DNA of 64,000 nucleotides from Flavobacteriaceae bacterium MAR_2010_188 (GTDB lineage Bacteria; Bacteroidota; Bacteroidia; Flavobacteriales; Flavobacteriaceae): contig LT629302.1 in NCBI GenBank assembly GCA_900104375.1, positions 372,001 through 436,000 of the forward strand, read 5' to 3'. Positions 11,917-20,574 of the stretch are shown piece by piece. The stretch's first letter is position 1; every line of letters starts with the position of its first letter. Both the position numbers and the translations under genes were made by a program. The notes beneath the pieces were generated by a model. That model saw only the letters and a program-made list of their open reading frames with translations, had not been told where the DNA came from and made no database searches.

Positions 11917-12978
11917 TCATTCTTCCATTTTATAGTCCCAACTTCGCGAAGAAGTCTTGCTTTCGGTCGGGAAATCATTAGGAACGGCTTGAGTAACCTC
12001 GCCCGTAGAGGCCCATTCTGCGCCTCGCTGAAGGATAGTAATAAATCCAGCACATTCCATAGAATAATCAAAATGACCGAGAGTGGTATGAAAAACCCGA
12101 CCCTTACCATAATCGATTGCCATAATCATCGGGACGTTTTGTCCCATCCCTTTTTGATTTGGATCCCATGGTGGCGCATTGCCTTCCTCATCCGAAAATG
12201 CCGTGGCAAGAATGGTAGCGTTTTCGAAAGGACCTCTCAATCTTTCGTAAAGTTCATCTTGGGTATGCAGCCATTTTTCTGGAAGGCCATTCATCACAGG
12301 ATGACTTTGTTCTCGTGTAGTAATCACAAATTCTGATTCCAGACCATGAGAACCTCCCGGACCTTGGGTATAATCGTATTCTACTTCTCCTTCCGAATTA
12401 TAATAAACATAAGGTCCCGAGATACTATCTCGTTCTCCCCAGCCACCAAGGGCAATCATTTTGTTGTACTCCGTCCACTTAGGAAATGAATTATCTGCAG
12501 CATGCACTGTCACGAGTCCGCCTCCGTTGGAAACGTATTTTTCAAATGCTTTTCTGGTTTCTTCCGGCCATTCTGTTGCTCCCATTCCTAAGTTTGAAAC
12601 AATGACATCGTAATTGGAGAAATCTATTTTAAAGTTTGAAGATTTTATAGGTTGATTACTTCTTCCTCGATTAACCGTATCTAAGATGAACGTATCGATA
12701 AAATAGTTGTAAGCTTCGGGACGTGATTGATTGTATTTAACCCCAAGCCAAACCGAATCCGTACGACGAACGTCCACCTCAAATAGATCGGTATCTTCTA
12801 AATAATCCTTCATCATCAAAGTAGTCTTCGGCCAGATATAGTGGTTATTTTGCCCATCTATAATCAGCGCTCTTAGTTTTTTATCTTTTTCTACGACTTC
12901 AACTTTTTTCTCTTTTTCGGCGCAGGAGATGGCTAGGGAAATAATAAGAATTTTAATAAATAATTGTTTCGAATACAT
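11917..12978 (-). CDS. ThuA domain lipoprotein
   Basis: The 353-residue protein has a lipobox LAISC (Cys19). The rest is a ThuA (trehalose utilisation) class I glutamine-amidotransferase-like fold: the strand ALIIDGQNNHYIW, the central GGGLVTVHAADNSF, and the C-terminal GRVFHTTLGH segment. ThuA proteins are tied to disaccharide catabolism in rhizobia and appear widely in Bacteroidota polysaccharide loci; the exact reaction is not established for this subgroup. It is the first gene of a likely operon with the DinB-like protein and GH43, which fits a role in sugar handling at the cell surface. Confidence 0.88.
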   Translation of the reverse strand: MYSKQLFIKILIISLAISCAEKEKKVEVVEKDKKLRALIIDGQNNHYIWPKTTLMMKDYLEDTDLFEVDVRRTDSVWLGVKYNQSRPEAYNYFIDTFILDTVNRGRSNQPIKSSNFKIDFSNYDVIVSNLGMGATEWPEETRKAFEKYVSNGGGLVTVHAADNSFPKWTEYNKMIALGGWGERDSISGPYVYYNSEGEVEYDYTQGPGGSHGLESEFVITTREQSHPVMNGLPEKWLHTQDELYERLRGPFENATILATAFSDEEGNAPPWDPNQKGMGQNVPMIMAIDYGKGRVFHTTLGHFDYSMECAGFITILQRGAEWASTGEVTQAVPNDFPTESKTSSRSWDYKMEE

Positions 12979-13308
12979 TGTTCTAATTGGATGGTTAAAA
13001 TTTAAGGATATTAAAAAAAGAACCTATCACTATTCATCTTCAACTTTAAAGATTTTTTCTTGAATGGAAATTAAAGATATTAGGAAGACTAAAATTTGAG
13101 ATATTTTCGCTTTGCCCATAATTAGATTAAAGTTTTCATCGTCCTAAGATATTTATTTTCAACCTTTTTGTATCAATGATTAATACTTTGATTTTTATCC
13201 ATTTCACTTAACAGTTTTTTATGATACGGTAAAGCGTCCAAAACTTCTCCTCGCACGTATTTAACCTTTGAATGATTAAGTATAAAACTGTATCCCTCAA
13301 CTGTAAAT
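12979..13308. other. Divergent intergenic region
   Basis: This 330-bp region lies between the ThuA lipoprotein and the glycosyltransferase, which point away from each other. It must hold promoters for both. I see no gene, tRNA or clear motif in it. Confidence 0.5.
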
Positions 13309-14727
13309 ATGAAGACTAAAAATAATATCGATAATAATAAGAATACCACTTCGCCAAAATCCATTATAAGACGTAGCGGCGACTTTTTAAATAGAGTAAC
13401 GGACCATTGGGGAGTCATCGTAATGATGAGCACCTTTATCTTAATGATTGGTGCGGTTTACATGGTTTTTCTCCTTCAAAATGATTTTTCTGATTACAAT
13501 TTAGAGAAAATGAATAGCACTTGGGGCTTAACTTTTCTTGTAATTGGTGGTGGACTTTTACTGTTTAAAGCCGGAATGTTTATTTTTAATTTAATACTCT
13601 ACGTAAAATACCGTTCTATAAAGTCGGTTTCTAATGAAGAATTACCAACCTGTACGGTTATAGTTCCTGCTTATAATGAAGGTAAACAGGTTTACGATAC
13701 CCTAATGAGTTTGGCCGAAAGTGATTTTCCTGAAAGCAAACTTCAACTTCTTGCAATCGATGATGGTAGTAAGGACAATACGTGGTATTGGATGAAAGAG
13801 GCGAAATTGGTGCTTGGCGATAGATTAGCCATTTATCAGCAACCTCAAAACAAAGGTAAACGTCATGCTCTATACCGTGGTTTTAATATGGGAACTGGTG
13901 AGATTTTTGTTACCGTAGATAGCGATTCTATCGTTAAGGCAGATACATTAAGAAACTTGGTAAGTCCGTTTGTTGTGAATGAAAATTGTGGTGCTGTGGC
14001 AGGTAATATCCGAGTGCTCAACAAGAAAAAAGCGTTGTTGCCGAAAATGCTTGACGTAAGTTTTACCTTGAGTTTTGAATTTGTACGTTCTGCAGAGAGC
14101 TGTTTAAATTCCGTATTATGTACTCCAGGTGCTTTGGCGGCTTATCGCAGCACAGCGGTCTTTAATTGTCTGCCAGAGTGGATCAATCAGACTTTTATGG
14201 GTAAAGCTTCGGACATCGGTGAAGATAGAGCAATGACCAATATGATTCTAAAACAAGGTTACCACGTTTTGTTTCAAAGAAACGCTTATGCTTATACCAA
14301 CGTTCCTGAAAAATACAAAGGTTTGTACAAGATGTTTATCAGATGGGGTAGAAGTAATGTACGTGAGAATATTCAAATGTCTAAATATGTTTTTACCAAC
14401 TTTAGGGAAGGTAATAAAATAGGACCGAGACTTTTATTTATGAGTCAATCTTTAAAGATTATCATGTCTTATCCTTTTATCTTATTCATGTTTGTTTTTA
14501 TAGCAACCCATCCAATATTGTTCTTAAGCTCAACCTTGGTAAGTATTTTAATACTTTCAAGTTTCCCGATGTTGTTCTACGCAAAACGATATAAATTTTC
14601 AGAATCTTTCTGGGCGTATTCTTATAGTATCCTTTATACTTTTGGATTATTCTGGATTACTCCATACGCAATCGCAACGGCGAGTAGAAGCGGTTGGTTA
14701 ACTAGGGATTTGACCAAAAAAAAATAG
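13309..14727 (+). CDS. Membrane-bound processive family 2 glycosyltransferase
   Basis: The 472-residue protein has two N-terminal membrane helices (about 36-56 and 73-98), a GT-A domain, and C-terminal helices (about 385-410 and 430-460). GT2 motifs are TVIVPAYNEG (116-125), Asp151/Asp152 in AIDDGSKD, DSD at 204-206 (metal and UDP-sugar), the base in GEDRAM (305-306), and RWGRS (345-349), which takes the place of the QxxRW of hyaluronan, chitin and poly-GlcNAc synthases. I infer synthesis of a beta-linked exopolysaccharide, possibly N-acetylglucosamine-based. No partner deacetylase or export genes are adjacent. The gene is followed by a strong hairpin. Confidence 0.88.
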   Translation: MKTKNNIDNNKNTTSPKSIIRRSGDFLNRVTDHWGVIVMMSTFILMIGAVYMVFLLQNDFSDYNLEKMNSTWGLTFLVIGGGLLLFKAGMFIFNLILYVKYRSIKSVSNEELPTCTVIVPAYNEGKQVYDTLMSLAESDFPESKLQLLAIDDGSKDNTWYWMKEAKLVLGDRLAIYQQPQNKGKRHALYRGFNMGTGEIFVTVDSDSIVKADTLRNLVSPFVVNENCGAVAGNIRVLNKKKALLPKMLDVSFTLSFEFVRSAESCLNSVLCTPGALAAYRSTAVFNCLPEWINQTFMGKASDIGEDRAMTNMILKQGYHVLFQRNAYAYTNVPEKYKGLYKMFIRWGRSNVRENIQMSKYVFTNFREGNKIGPRLLFMSQSLKIIMSYPFILFMFVFIATHPILFLSSTLVSILILSSFPMLFYAKRYKFSESFWAYSYSILYTFGLFWITPYAIATASRSGWLTRDLTKKK

Positions 14728-14792
14728 ATTATAATTTTCTATTGAAATTGAAGAGTTTCCTTTCTTAGATTTTAATTTTAAAGCATGTTTTT

Positions 14793-14842
14793 TGAGCAGC
14801 TTAAGTTGAAGCAATTCAACTTAAGCTGCTCATTTATTTTTA
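14793..14842 (+). terminator. Strong hairpin after the glycosyltransferase
   Basis: A perfect 18-bp stem (14793-14810 with 14815-14832) closes a 4-base loop (GCAA) and is followed by TTTATTTTT. Both arms are long enough that it may work in either direction, but only the plus side has the T-rich tract. Confidence 0.85.
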
Positions 14843-14858
14843 ACTGATGCATTCTGTA

Positions 14859-14876
14859 TTCTAATAATGTTCTAAT
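14859..14876 (+). promoter_or_regulatory. Direct-repeat operator, copy A
   Basis: TTCTAAT occurs at 14859-14865 and again at 14870-14876, an 11-bp step as used by PhoB/OmpR-family regulators. The start of the pair lies exactly 50 bp before a TAnnTTTG element. The same arrangement recurs before the UspA-like gene at 17028-17045. I infer binding by the regulator encoded just downstream. Confidence 0.6.
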
Positions 14877-14884
14877 GCCAAATA

Positions 14885-14916
14885 TTGAAAGCTAGAAGCA
14901 CAATAAACTATCTTTG
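14885..14916 (+). promoter_or_regulatory. Promoter of the two-component operon
   Basis: TATCTTTG at 14909-14916 fits the Bacteroidota -7 consensus TAnnTTTG, and TTG at 14885-14887 lies 21 bases upstream as the -33 element. The ATG of the regulator follows at 14942, giving a short leader. Confidence 0.55.
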
Positions 14917-14941
14917 TTTCTATTGAGTAAATTGCATTTCT

Positions 14942-15646
14942 ATGGTAAAACAAATACTTGTAATAGAAGATGAGCCAAACGTTGCTGCTTTTATCAGCCA
15001 AGGTCTAAAGGAGGCTGGCTATACCGTCTTTGTTGCATACGTTGGAAAAACAGGATTAGAGCTGTTAAAGCAAAAACATATTCACTTGGTTGTTTTGGAT
15101 ATCATCTTGCCCGGGATGGACGGTAGACAAGTGGCGACCAAAATAAGAGAATTGGGTTATGAGTATTTGCTAATTATAATGCTGACTGCCTTGGGTACCA
15201 CTGAAAATTTGGTGAAAGGTTTAGATGCTGGCGCAGATGATTATTTGATTAAGCCTTTCAAATTTAAAGAGTTATTGGCAAGCATAAGGGCAAGAACAAG
15301 GAGTGCCAAATCAGTGGTGAAGAAAAATTCCAAAATCTTGATTGAAGATTTAATCTTTGATACAGATGCAAGGATATTAAGCAGGGGAGGAACTGAAATT
15401 AACCTCACATCTACTGAATTTAGATTGCTCCAATACCTTTTGTTAAACCGGAATAAAATCCTAAACAGAATAGAAATCCTAGAAAACGTTTGGGATATCA
15501 ATTTCAATATGGGGACCAATGTGGTAGACGTGTATATCAATTATCTCAGAAATAAAATCGACAAGGATTTTGAGGTTAAGCTTATTCACACGGTTGTGGG
15601 CATGGGATATATCATTAAATCCCGAGATTTTAGATTATGCAGTTAA
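14942..15646 (+). CDS. Two-component response regulator, OmpR/PhoB family
   Basis: The 234-residue protein has a receiver domain (about 1-120) with acidic residues Glu9/Asp10/Glu11, phosphoacceptor Asp53 in VLDIILPG, and Lys104 in DYLIKPFK. A winged-helix DNA-binding domain follows (about 130-228), with NLTSTEFRLLQYLL and the recognition region VVDVYINYLRNKI. It should bind direct repeats as a head-to-tail dimer when phosphorylated. The next gene, a histidine kinase, overlaps its end by 10 bases, so the two form one operon. Matching direct repeats upstream of this operon and of the UspA-SulP operon suggest autoregulation and control of anion transport. Confidence 0.94.
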   Translation: MVKQILVIEDEPNVAAFISQGLKEAGYTVFVAYVGKTGLELLKQKHIHLVVLDIILPGMDGRQVATKIRELGYEYLLIIMLTALGTTENLVKGLDAGADDYLIKPFKFKELLASIRARTRSAKSVVKKNSKILIEDLIFDTDARILSRGGTEINLTSTEFRLLQYLLLNRNKILNRIEILENVWDINFNMGTNVVDVYINYLRNKIDKDFEVKLIHTVVGMGYIIKSRDFRLCS

Positions 15647-17013
15647 GAACAAAAATCACTTCCATATTTATCATTCTTACCAGTCTCTTTTTAACGGGTA
15701 TTTTTATTCTGATTTACCTTGTTTCTAAAGAATATACCGAAAGCGAATTCTATTTGCGATTAAGCCAACGAGCCACCATCGCTGCGGAAGCTTATTTGGA
15801 AGCAGACGAAATGAATATTGATATTTATGAAGATATTAGGATTCGTCATCTTCAAACTCTACCCAATGAAAAAGAGGTTATTTACCCAGTAGATGCCAAG
15901 TTAAAAACGTCGTTGGTAGAATTAAATAAGACCCTTCCAGCAAGTTTTTTTGAATCTATTTTTGAAAATGAATACGCCGAATTAAAGCAAGATGAATACT
16001 ATTATACTGGTTTGCTTTATCATCATAATGAAGGCGACTTTATAGTCGTACTTTCTGCTACCGACCTCTACGGTTTTGGAAAGCTAGGCAATTTGCGTAA
16101 CACACTTATCATCGCCTTTTTTGTAAGTATTATATTCATCTTTTTTCTGGGTAGTTATTATGCACAGCAGGCTTTAAGTCCCATTTCAAAAATCATTAAA
16201 GAAGTTAATACAATCCGTGCAGAGAATCTATCCCTGCGCTTAGGCTCTGCCAACGGTAAGGACGAACTGGCTGATTTAGCCCGCACCTTCAATAATATGC
16301 TGGACCGATTACAGATTTCTTTCGACCTACAGAGCAATTTTATTAACAATGCCTCACATGAATTGAGAAATCCGTTGAGCGCCATTCTCGGCCAAACTGA
16401 AATTGCCCTCAATAAAAAAAGAACTACTAAAGAATATCATTCAATCCTTCAAAATATAGATAAGGAAGCGTCGCGCCTCGATTTTTTGGTCAATGGACTT
16501 TTGAAACTAGCCAAAACGGATTTCGATTCTAAGGGTTTTGTTATTGATGCAATTCGCATTGACGAATTGTTGTTGGATATTAAGAACACCTTAGATGTTG
16601 CTATACCTCAAAACAAGATTCTTCTAGACTTTGAAGAATTACCAGAGAATGAAAATGCAATTACCTTACTTGGTAGCGAATCTTTATTGAACGTTGCCAT
16701 AACAAATATCGTAGTAAACGGTTGTAAATTTTCTGATAATGCCAAGGTGGTGTTGAGGATTATGACCGATAAGAATCATATCTTTTTAAATATAATTGAT
16801 GAAGGCGTGGGTATTCCGCAGGAAGAACTCAGTAATATTTTTGAACCATTTTTTAGGGGATCCAACGTGCGTAGCATTGAAGGTTTTGGCTTTGGTCTTC
16901 CCTTAGCGTATCGCATCATTAAAATGCATTCTGGTACCATCAGGGTTTTGTCCCAAGTTGACGAGGGAACCATCGTAAAAATTATGCTTCCAAATAAAAA
17001 TAATTACAATTAA
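15637..17013 (+). CDS. Sensor histidine kinase
   Basis: The 458-residue kinase has membrane helices at about 10-30 and 157-172 with a periplasmic sensor segment of about 125 residues between them, a HAMP linker, the dimerisation domain with His241 in NASHELRNPL, and a catalytic ATPase domain with the N-box NIVVNGCKFS, the G1 box DEGVGIP and the G2 segment FGFGLPLAY. The N-box has Gly where most kinases have Ala, a mild change. It overlaps the response regulator gene by 10 bases and is its evident partner. The signal is unknown; the linked anion transporter suggests an ion or pH-related cue, which is inference. Confidence 0.93.
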   Translation: MQLRTKITSIFIILTSLFLTGIFILIYLVSKEYTESEFYLRLSQRATIAAEAYLEADEMNIDIYEDIRIRHLQTLPNEKEVIYPVDAKLKTSLVELNKTLPASFFESIFENEYAELKQDEYYYTGLLYHHNEGDFIVVLSATDLYGFGKLGNLRNTLIIAFFVSIIFIFFLGSYYAQQALSPISKIIKEVNTIRAENLSLRLGSANGKDELADLARTFNNMLDRLQISFDLQSNFINNASHELRNPLSAILGQTEIALNKKRTTKEYHSILQNIDKEASRLDFLVNGLLKLAKTDFDSKGFVIDAIRIDELLLDIKNTLDVAIPQNKILLDFEELPENENAITLLGSESLLNVAITNIVVNGCKFSDNAKVVLRIMTDKNHIFLNIIDEGVGIPQEELSNIFEPFFRGSNVRSIEGFGFGLPLAYRIIKMHSGTIRVLSQVDEGTIVKIMLPNKNNYN

Positions 17014-17027
17014 GCCTTTCTTAGACA

Positions 17028-17045
17028 TTCTAATCTCGTTCTAAT
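17028..17045 (+). promoter_or_regulatory. Direct-repeat operator, copy B
   Basis: TTCTAAT lies at 17028-17034 and 17039-17045, again with an 11-bp step. It begins exactly 50 bp before TAGGTTTG, the same distance as copy A upstream of the regulator. No good -33 TTG is present here, which would fit an activator-dependent promoter. Confidence 0.6.
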
Positions 17046-17077
17046 CTTGCTCTTATAACTCTATAAGAAGAGAAACT

Positions 17078-17085
17078 TAGGTTTG
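17078..17085 (+). promoter_or_regulatory. -7 promoter element of the UspA-SulP operon
   Basis: TAGGTTTG matches TAnnTTTG and lies 17 bases before the ATG at 17103. There is no -33 TTG at the right distance. Confidence 0.45.
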
Positions 17086-17102
17086 CTCAAAAGTTATAAG
17101 AG

Positions 17103-17603
17103 ATGAGAAAAATATTAATTCCAACCGATTTTACAGTAGAGTCATTACAGCTTGTAGAATATGCAATTCTAAATTTTCCTGAAACAAAGCTTGATATCAT
17201 TATGGTCGCAGGCTACAAAATCCCAGACACAAGATGGGGAATCATGCACTTTAATCCAAGAGAGCAGGTAAGGAAACTTTGCAGTGATGCTTATGTTGAC
17301 TCCAAGCGGAGACTATTACAAGAACACAAAAAAAATATAGAGTGTCTATCCTTTGAGCTTTTTACAGGCATCAACTCCTTCGCTTTTATCAATTTTTTAG
17401 AACAAATAGAAGCTGAAGACGCAATAGTCCCAAAAAATGAATCACTGTACTGTGATCAGTATAGATGGTTCGACGCCTCCCGCTTTATTAAGAGCAACGT
17501 CAAAAATGTGGTAGAAATCCCAGTCGAATCAACGAAGAGGTATCGCAGAGAAAGTTTTCTTTCATCAACCTATTCAACCTATAGATTAAAAAAATATACT
17601 TAA
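17103..17603 (+). CDS. UspA-like universal stress family protein
   Basis: The 166-residue protein opens with MRKILIPTDFTVESLQLVEY, the first strand and helix of the universal stress protein fold. The glycine-rich ATP-binding motif near the C-terminus of classical UspA (GxxGxxxG) is not visible, so it is likely a non-ATP-binding or diverged member. It ends 10 bp before the SulP transporter gene, so they are co-transcribed, and I infer a role in regulating or supporting that transporter. The C-terminal 25 residues are rich in Arg, Ser and Tyr and have no family match by eye. Confidence 0.65.
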   Translation: MRKILIPTDFTVESLQLVEYAILNFPETKLDIIMVAGYKIPDTRWGIMHFNPREQVRKLCSDAYVDSKRRLLQEHKKNIECLSFELFTGINSFAFINFLEQIEAEDAIVPKNESLYCDQYRWFDASRFIKSNVKNVVEIPVESTKRYRRESFLSSTYSTYRLKKYT

Positions 17604-17613
17604 AGTATTACCT

Positions 17614-19290
17614 ATGAAAAATTTCACAACAAAATATTTAAAGTCAGACATAAAATCTGGATTGGTCGTCTTTCTGGTGGCGCTTCCATTATGTTTAGGA
17701 ATCGCACTTGCGAGTGGAGCTCCGCTATTCTTCGGAATTATCTCTGGAGTAGTTGCGGGTATCGTGGTAGGTACCCTTTCTGGTTCGCATTTAAGTGTTT
17801 CGGGGCCAGCTGCGGGATTAACGGCAATTGTATTAGCCGCTATCGCAACATTAGGATCATTTGAAGCATTTTTACTCGCTGGTTTTTTAGCCGGAGTTAT
17901 CCAAATAGTACTAGGTTTTCTTAAAGCCGGAGTACTTGGAAATTATTTGCCTTCTAATGTTATAGAAGGGATGTTAGCCGCAATTGGTATTATTATAATA
18001 TTATCCCAAATACCCCATGCTGTTGGTTTCGACGAAATGAATGAAGGAGATTATTTCTTTATAAATGCCGCAGGGGAACATCAACTATTTGTCACTTTGG
18101 CAAACACGGTTAATTATATTCATCCAGGAGCGGTGGTTGTCGTAGTGGCTTCCTTGGCAATTTTGATAGCTTTTCTAAAAGTTCCATTTTTAAAAAGATT
18201 GAAATCTGTCCCTGGCGCTTTGGTTGCGGTATTGGCAGGTATCGGTATAAACGAAATTTTTAGAGCGACAGGTTCTTCTTTATTGATTAGTGAAGAACAC
18301 CTGGTTAGTTTGCCGATACCAGAATCTATGTCTCAATTCTGGAATCAATTCAACTTACCTGACTTTGCCCAGATAGGAAACGTACAAATTTGGATAGTTG
18401 CCCTTACAATCGCGGCCGTCGCAAGTATAGAAACCCTGCTTTGTATAGAAGCAGCGGATAAAATGGACCCTTTAAAGAGATACACCGATACTAATAGAGA
18501 ACTAAAAGCGCAGGGCGTAGGTAATATGCTTAGCTGCTTAATTGGTGGTATTCCGGTAACCTCGGTTATTGTGCGTACATCTGCAAATGTTGCCTCGGGA
18601 GGTAGAACCAAGCTTGCAGCAATTTCACATGGTTTCTTTTTAATGATTGCTGTAATATCTATTCCTTTTTTACTTAACAGAATTCCTTTGGCGTCTTTAG
18701 CTGCGGTTCTTTTAGTAATCGGATTTAAACTCGCGAGCCCAAGACTGTTTGTACATATGTGGCAAAATAACAAGAAATTTCAATTTATACCATTTGTGGT
18801 AACGGTCGTTGCGATTGTAATGACGGATTTATTAATAGGTGTTGGTATTGGTTTGGCGGTGAGCGTTTACTTTATCTTACGTGGAAATCTTAAGCTGGCG
18901 TATTTCTTCAAAAAGGATAAACATAAAGAAGGCGAAACAATCAACATGGAATTGGCACAAGAAGTTTCATTTTTGAATAAAGCTGCAATCAAGCAAACCT
19001 TCGCACATTTGCCAGAAGGAAGTAAAGTCATCATTGATGCTTCAAATACAGTATATATCGATTTTGATGTCCTTCAATTAATTAAGGAATTTACAAATGA
19101 AGGTTCTAAAGAACGCAATATTACGGTACAGCTAATTGGCTTTCAAACGAAATATAATATCGTGAATACCACCACCCATGTTACATCCATTGTGTCGGAT
19201 AATGATGAGCCTATCTCGCCATCAAAAGTCACCAATGGAACCAGAGTACCTTCCAACGTTCTAAAAGTTAGAGAACTTGCAGAAGTTTAG
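17614..19290 (+). CDS. SulP/SLC26-family inorganic anion transporter with STAS domain
   Basis: The 558-residue protein starts with a typical SulP first helix (SGLVVFLVALPLCLGIALAS) and has the conserved early segment HLSVSGPAAGLTAIV. About 12-14 hydrophobic segments fill residues 10-430, and a cytoplasmic STAS domain follows (about 440-540) with VIIDASNTVYIDFDVL. Members carry sulfate, bicarbonate or other anions. In marine bacteria this compact type is often a sodium-dependent bicarbonate importer, but the substrate cannot be told from sequence and no carbonic anhydrase is next door. It is co-transcribed with the UspA-like gene and probably under the adjacent two-component system. Confidence 0.92.
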   Translation: MKNFTTKYLKSDIKSGLVVFLVALPLCLGIALASGAPLFFGIISGVVAGIVVGTLSGSHLSVSGPAAGLTAIVLAAIATLGSFEAFLLAGFLAGVIQIVLGFLKAGVLGNYLPSNVIEGMLAAIGIIIILSQIPHAVGFDEMNEGDYFFINAAGEHQLFVTLANTVNYIHPGAVVVVVASLAILIAFLKVPFLKRLKSVPGALVAVLAGIGINEIFRATGSSLLISEEHLVSLPIPESMSQFWNQFNLPDFAQIGNVQIWIVALTIAAVASIETLLCIEAADKMDPLKRYTDTNRELKAQGVGNMLSCLIGGIPVTSVIVRTSANVASGGRTKLAAISHGFFLMIAVISIPFLLNRIPLASLAAVLLVIGFKLASPRLFVHMWQNNKKFQFIPFVVTVVAIVMTDLLIGVGIGLAVSVYFILRGNLKLAYFFKKDKHKEGETINMELAQEVSFLNKAAIKQTFAHLPEGSKVIIDASNTVYIDFDVLQLIKEFTNEGSKERNITVQLIGFQTKYNIVNTTTHVTSIVSDNDEPISPSKVTNGTRVPSNVLKVRELAEV

Positions 19291-19332
19291 ATTTTGAAAC
19301 TATCTGATTTTCAAAATTAAGTTTGAAATAGA

Positions 19333-19390
19333 AGAGCTCGCTTAAAGGTTAGTTATTAAATTTCTAACCGATAATTGAGCTCTACCTTTT
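19333..19390 (+). terminator. Nested hairpin between convergent genes
   Basis: AGAGCTC (19333-19339) pairs with GAGCTCT (19377-19383), and within it GGTTAG (19348-19353) pairs with CTAACC (19364-19369); a short T tract follows. It lies between the SulP gene and the convergent oxidoreductase, so it may terminate both. Confidence 0.45.
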
Positions 19391-19428
19391 AATTCAATTC
19401 GAATATTTCTCCATAAGATAAATCACTT

Positions 19429-20412
19429 TCAACTGATTTTAACAATGACCTTGCCTTTAGCATGGCCGGTCGCAATGTATTCATAAGCCTCAATGGCTTT
19501 CTCTAATGGATAGACATTATCTACTTCTGGTTTAATATCACCATTTTCTACCATAGATTTAATGGCTTCCAACTGTTTACCATTCGGGTTCATCCAAGTT
19601 AGTTTATAAACGGCAGATTTTTCTTTAATCAGTTTCTCCAAACGCTCGGGTAATTTATAACCTTTCATCCCCATTTGTTTTGCCGTTTCTTCATCTGGCG
19701 GCCCAACAAGAGTAGATACTTTTCCTCCTTTTGTTATTAAGGCGAAAGCTTCGAAGGTATAATCGTCTCCCAAGGTGTCTAACACAATATCCAAATCGGT
19801 AGCAATCTTTTTATAATCTTCTTTCTTATAATCTATAACTCTGTCCGCTCCGAATGACTTAACCATGTCTACATTATCGGTACTGGCAGTGGTAAATACA
19901 TAGGCGCCTTTTGCTTTTGCATATTGAACGGCAAAACTACCGACCCCACCAGAACCGGCATGAATGAGAACTCGGTCATTTTGTTTAATGCCAACACTCT
20001 CTAAGGCCTGGATGGCGGTGAGTCCTGTAAGTGGAAGTCCGGCAGATTCTTCGAACGTAATATTCTCAGGTTTTTTAGAAACCACCTCAGTTGTTACTAC
20101 AACATATTCTGCAACCGTTCCCATCTGTTCTTGTGGAACTCTAGCATAAATCTCATCGCCTATTTTAAATCTTTCAACCTTTTCGCCAACCTCCTTAATA
20201 ATTCCGCTGACATCGTAGCCAATGGTACATGGGAATTCTAAGGTAATTATTTCCTTAAGATGACCTTCAATTAATTTATAATCGATTGGATTTAGAGCGG
20301 CGGCTTTCACCTCCACTAAGATGTCAGTTGGGCCGGCTTTCGGCTTGTCTATATCATTAAAAGAAAGACTGCTCTTAATCTCTCCGTATTTTGTGATTTG
20401 TAATGCTTTCAT
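19429..20412 (-). CDS. NADP-dependent medium-chain oxidoreductase (quinone reductase type)
   Basis: The 327-residue protein is a zinc-free member of the medium-chain dehydrogenase/reductase superfamily: an N-terminal GroES-like fold (ALNPIDYKLIEG, FPCTIGYDVSG) and a Rossmann domain with HAGSGGVGSFAVQYAKAKG (about 152-170). There are no catalytic zinc ligands. Relatives reduce quinones or alpha,beta-unsaturated carbonyls. It is divergent from the NIPSNAP gene. The true substrate is unknown. Confidence 0.9.
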   Translation of the reverse strand: MKALQITKYGEIKSSLSFNDIDKPKAGPTDILVEVKAAALNPIDYKLIEGHLKEIITLEFPCTIGYDVSGIIKEVGEKVERFKIGDEIYARVPQEQMGTVAEYVVVTTEVVSKKPENITFEESAGLPLTGLTAIQALESVGIKQNDRVLIHAGSGGVGSFAVQYAKAKGAYVFTTASTDNVDMVKSFGADRVIDYKKEDYKKIATDLDIVLDTLGDDYTFEAFALITKGGKVSTLVGPPDEETAKQMGMKGYKLPERLEKLIKEKSAVYKLTWMNPNGKQLEAIKSMVENGDIKPEVDNVYPLEKAIEAYEYIATGHAKGKVIVKIS

Positions 20413-20574
20413 ACTGACTATAATTTGTGTTTAAAATTTAAGTATCATAAGTTAAGGATTTTAGATGGGAAGTCGCTTTGTCTCGGCAGATTTATTAGGT
20501 TGAAATGTTCTACAGTAAAGAACGAGAATCAAATTAAAATTGAGTAATTTGTATTGAATATTTCAATTTTAAAA

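Noticed and set aside
11851-12336. 161-residue plus-strand frame
   Set aside because: It is antisense to the ThuA lipoprotein, which has a lipobox and family motifs; the plus frame has no recognisable feature.
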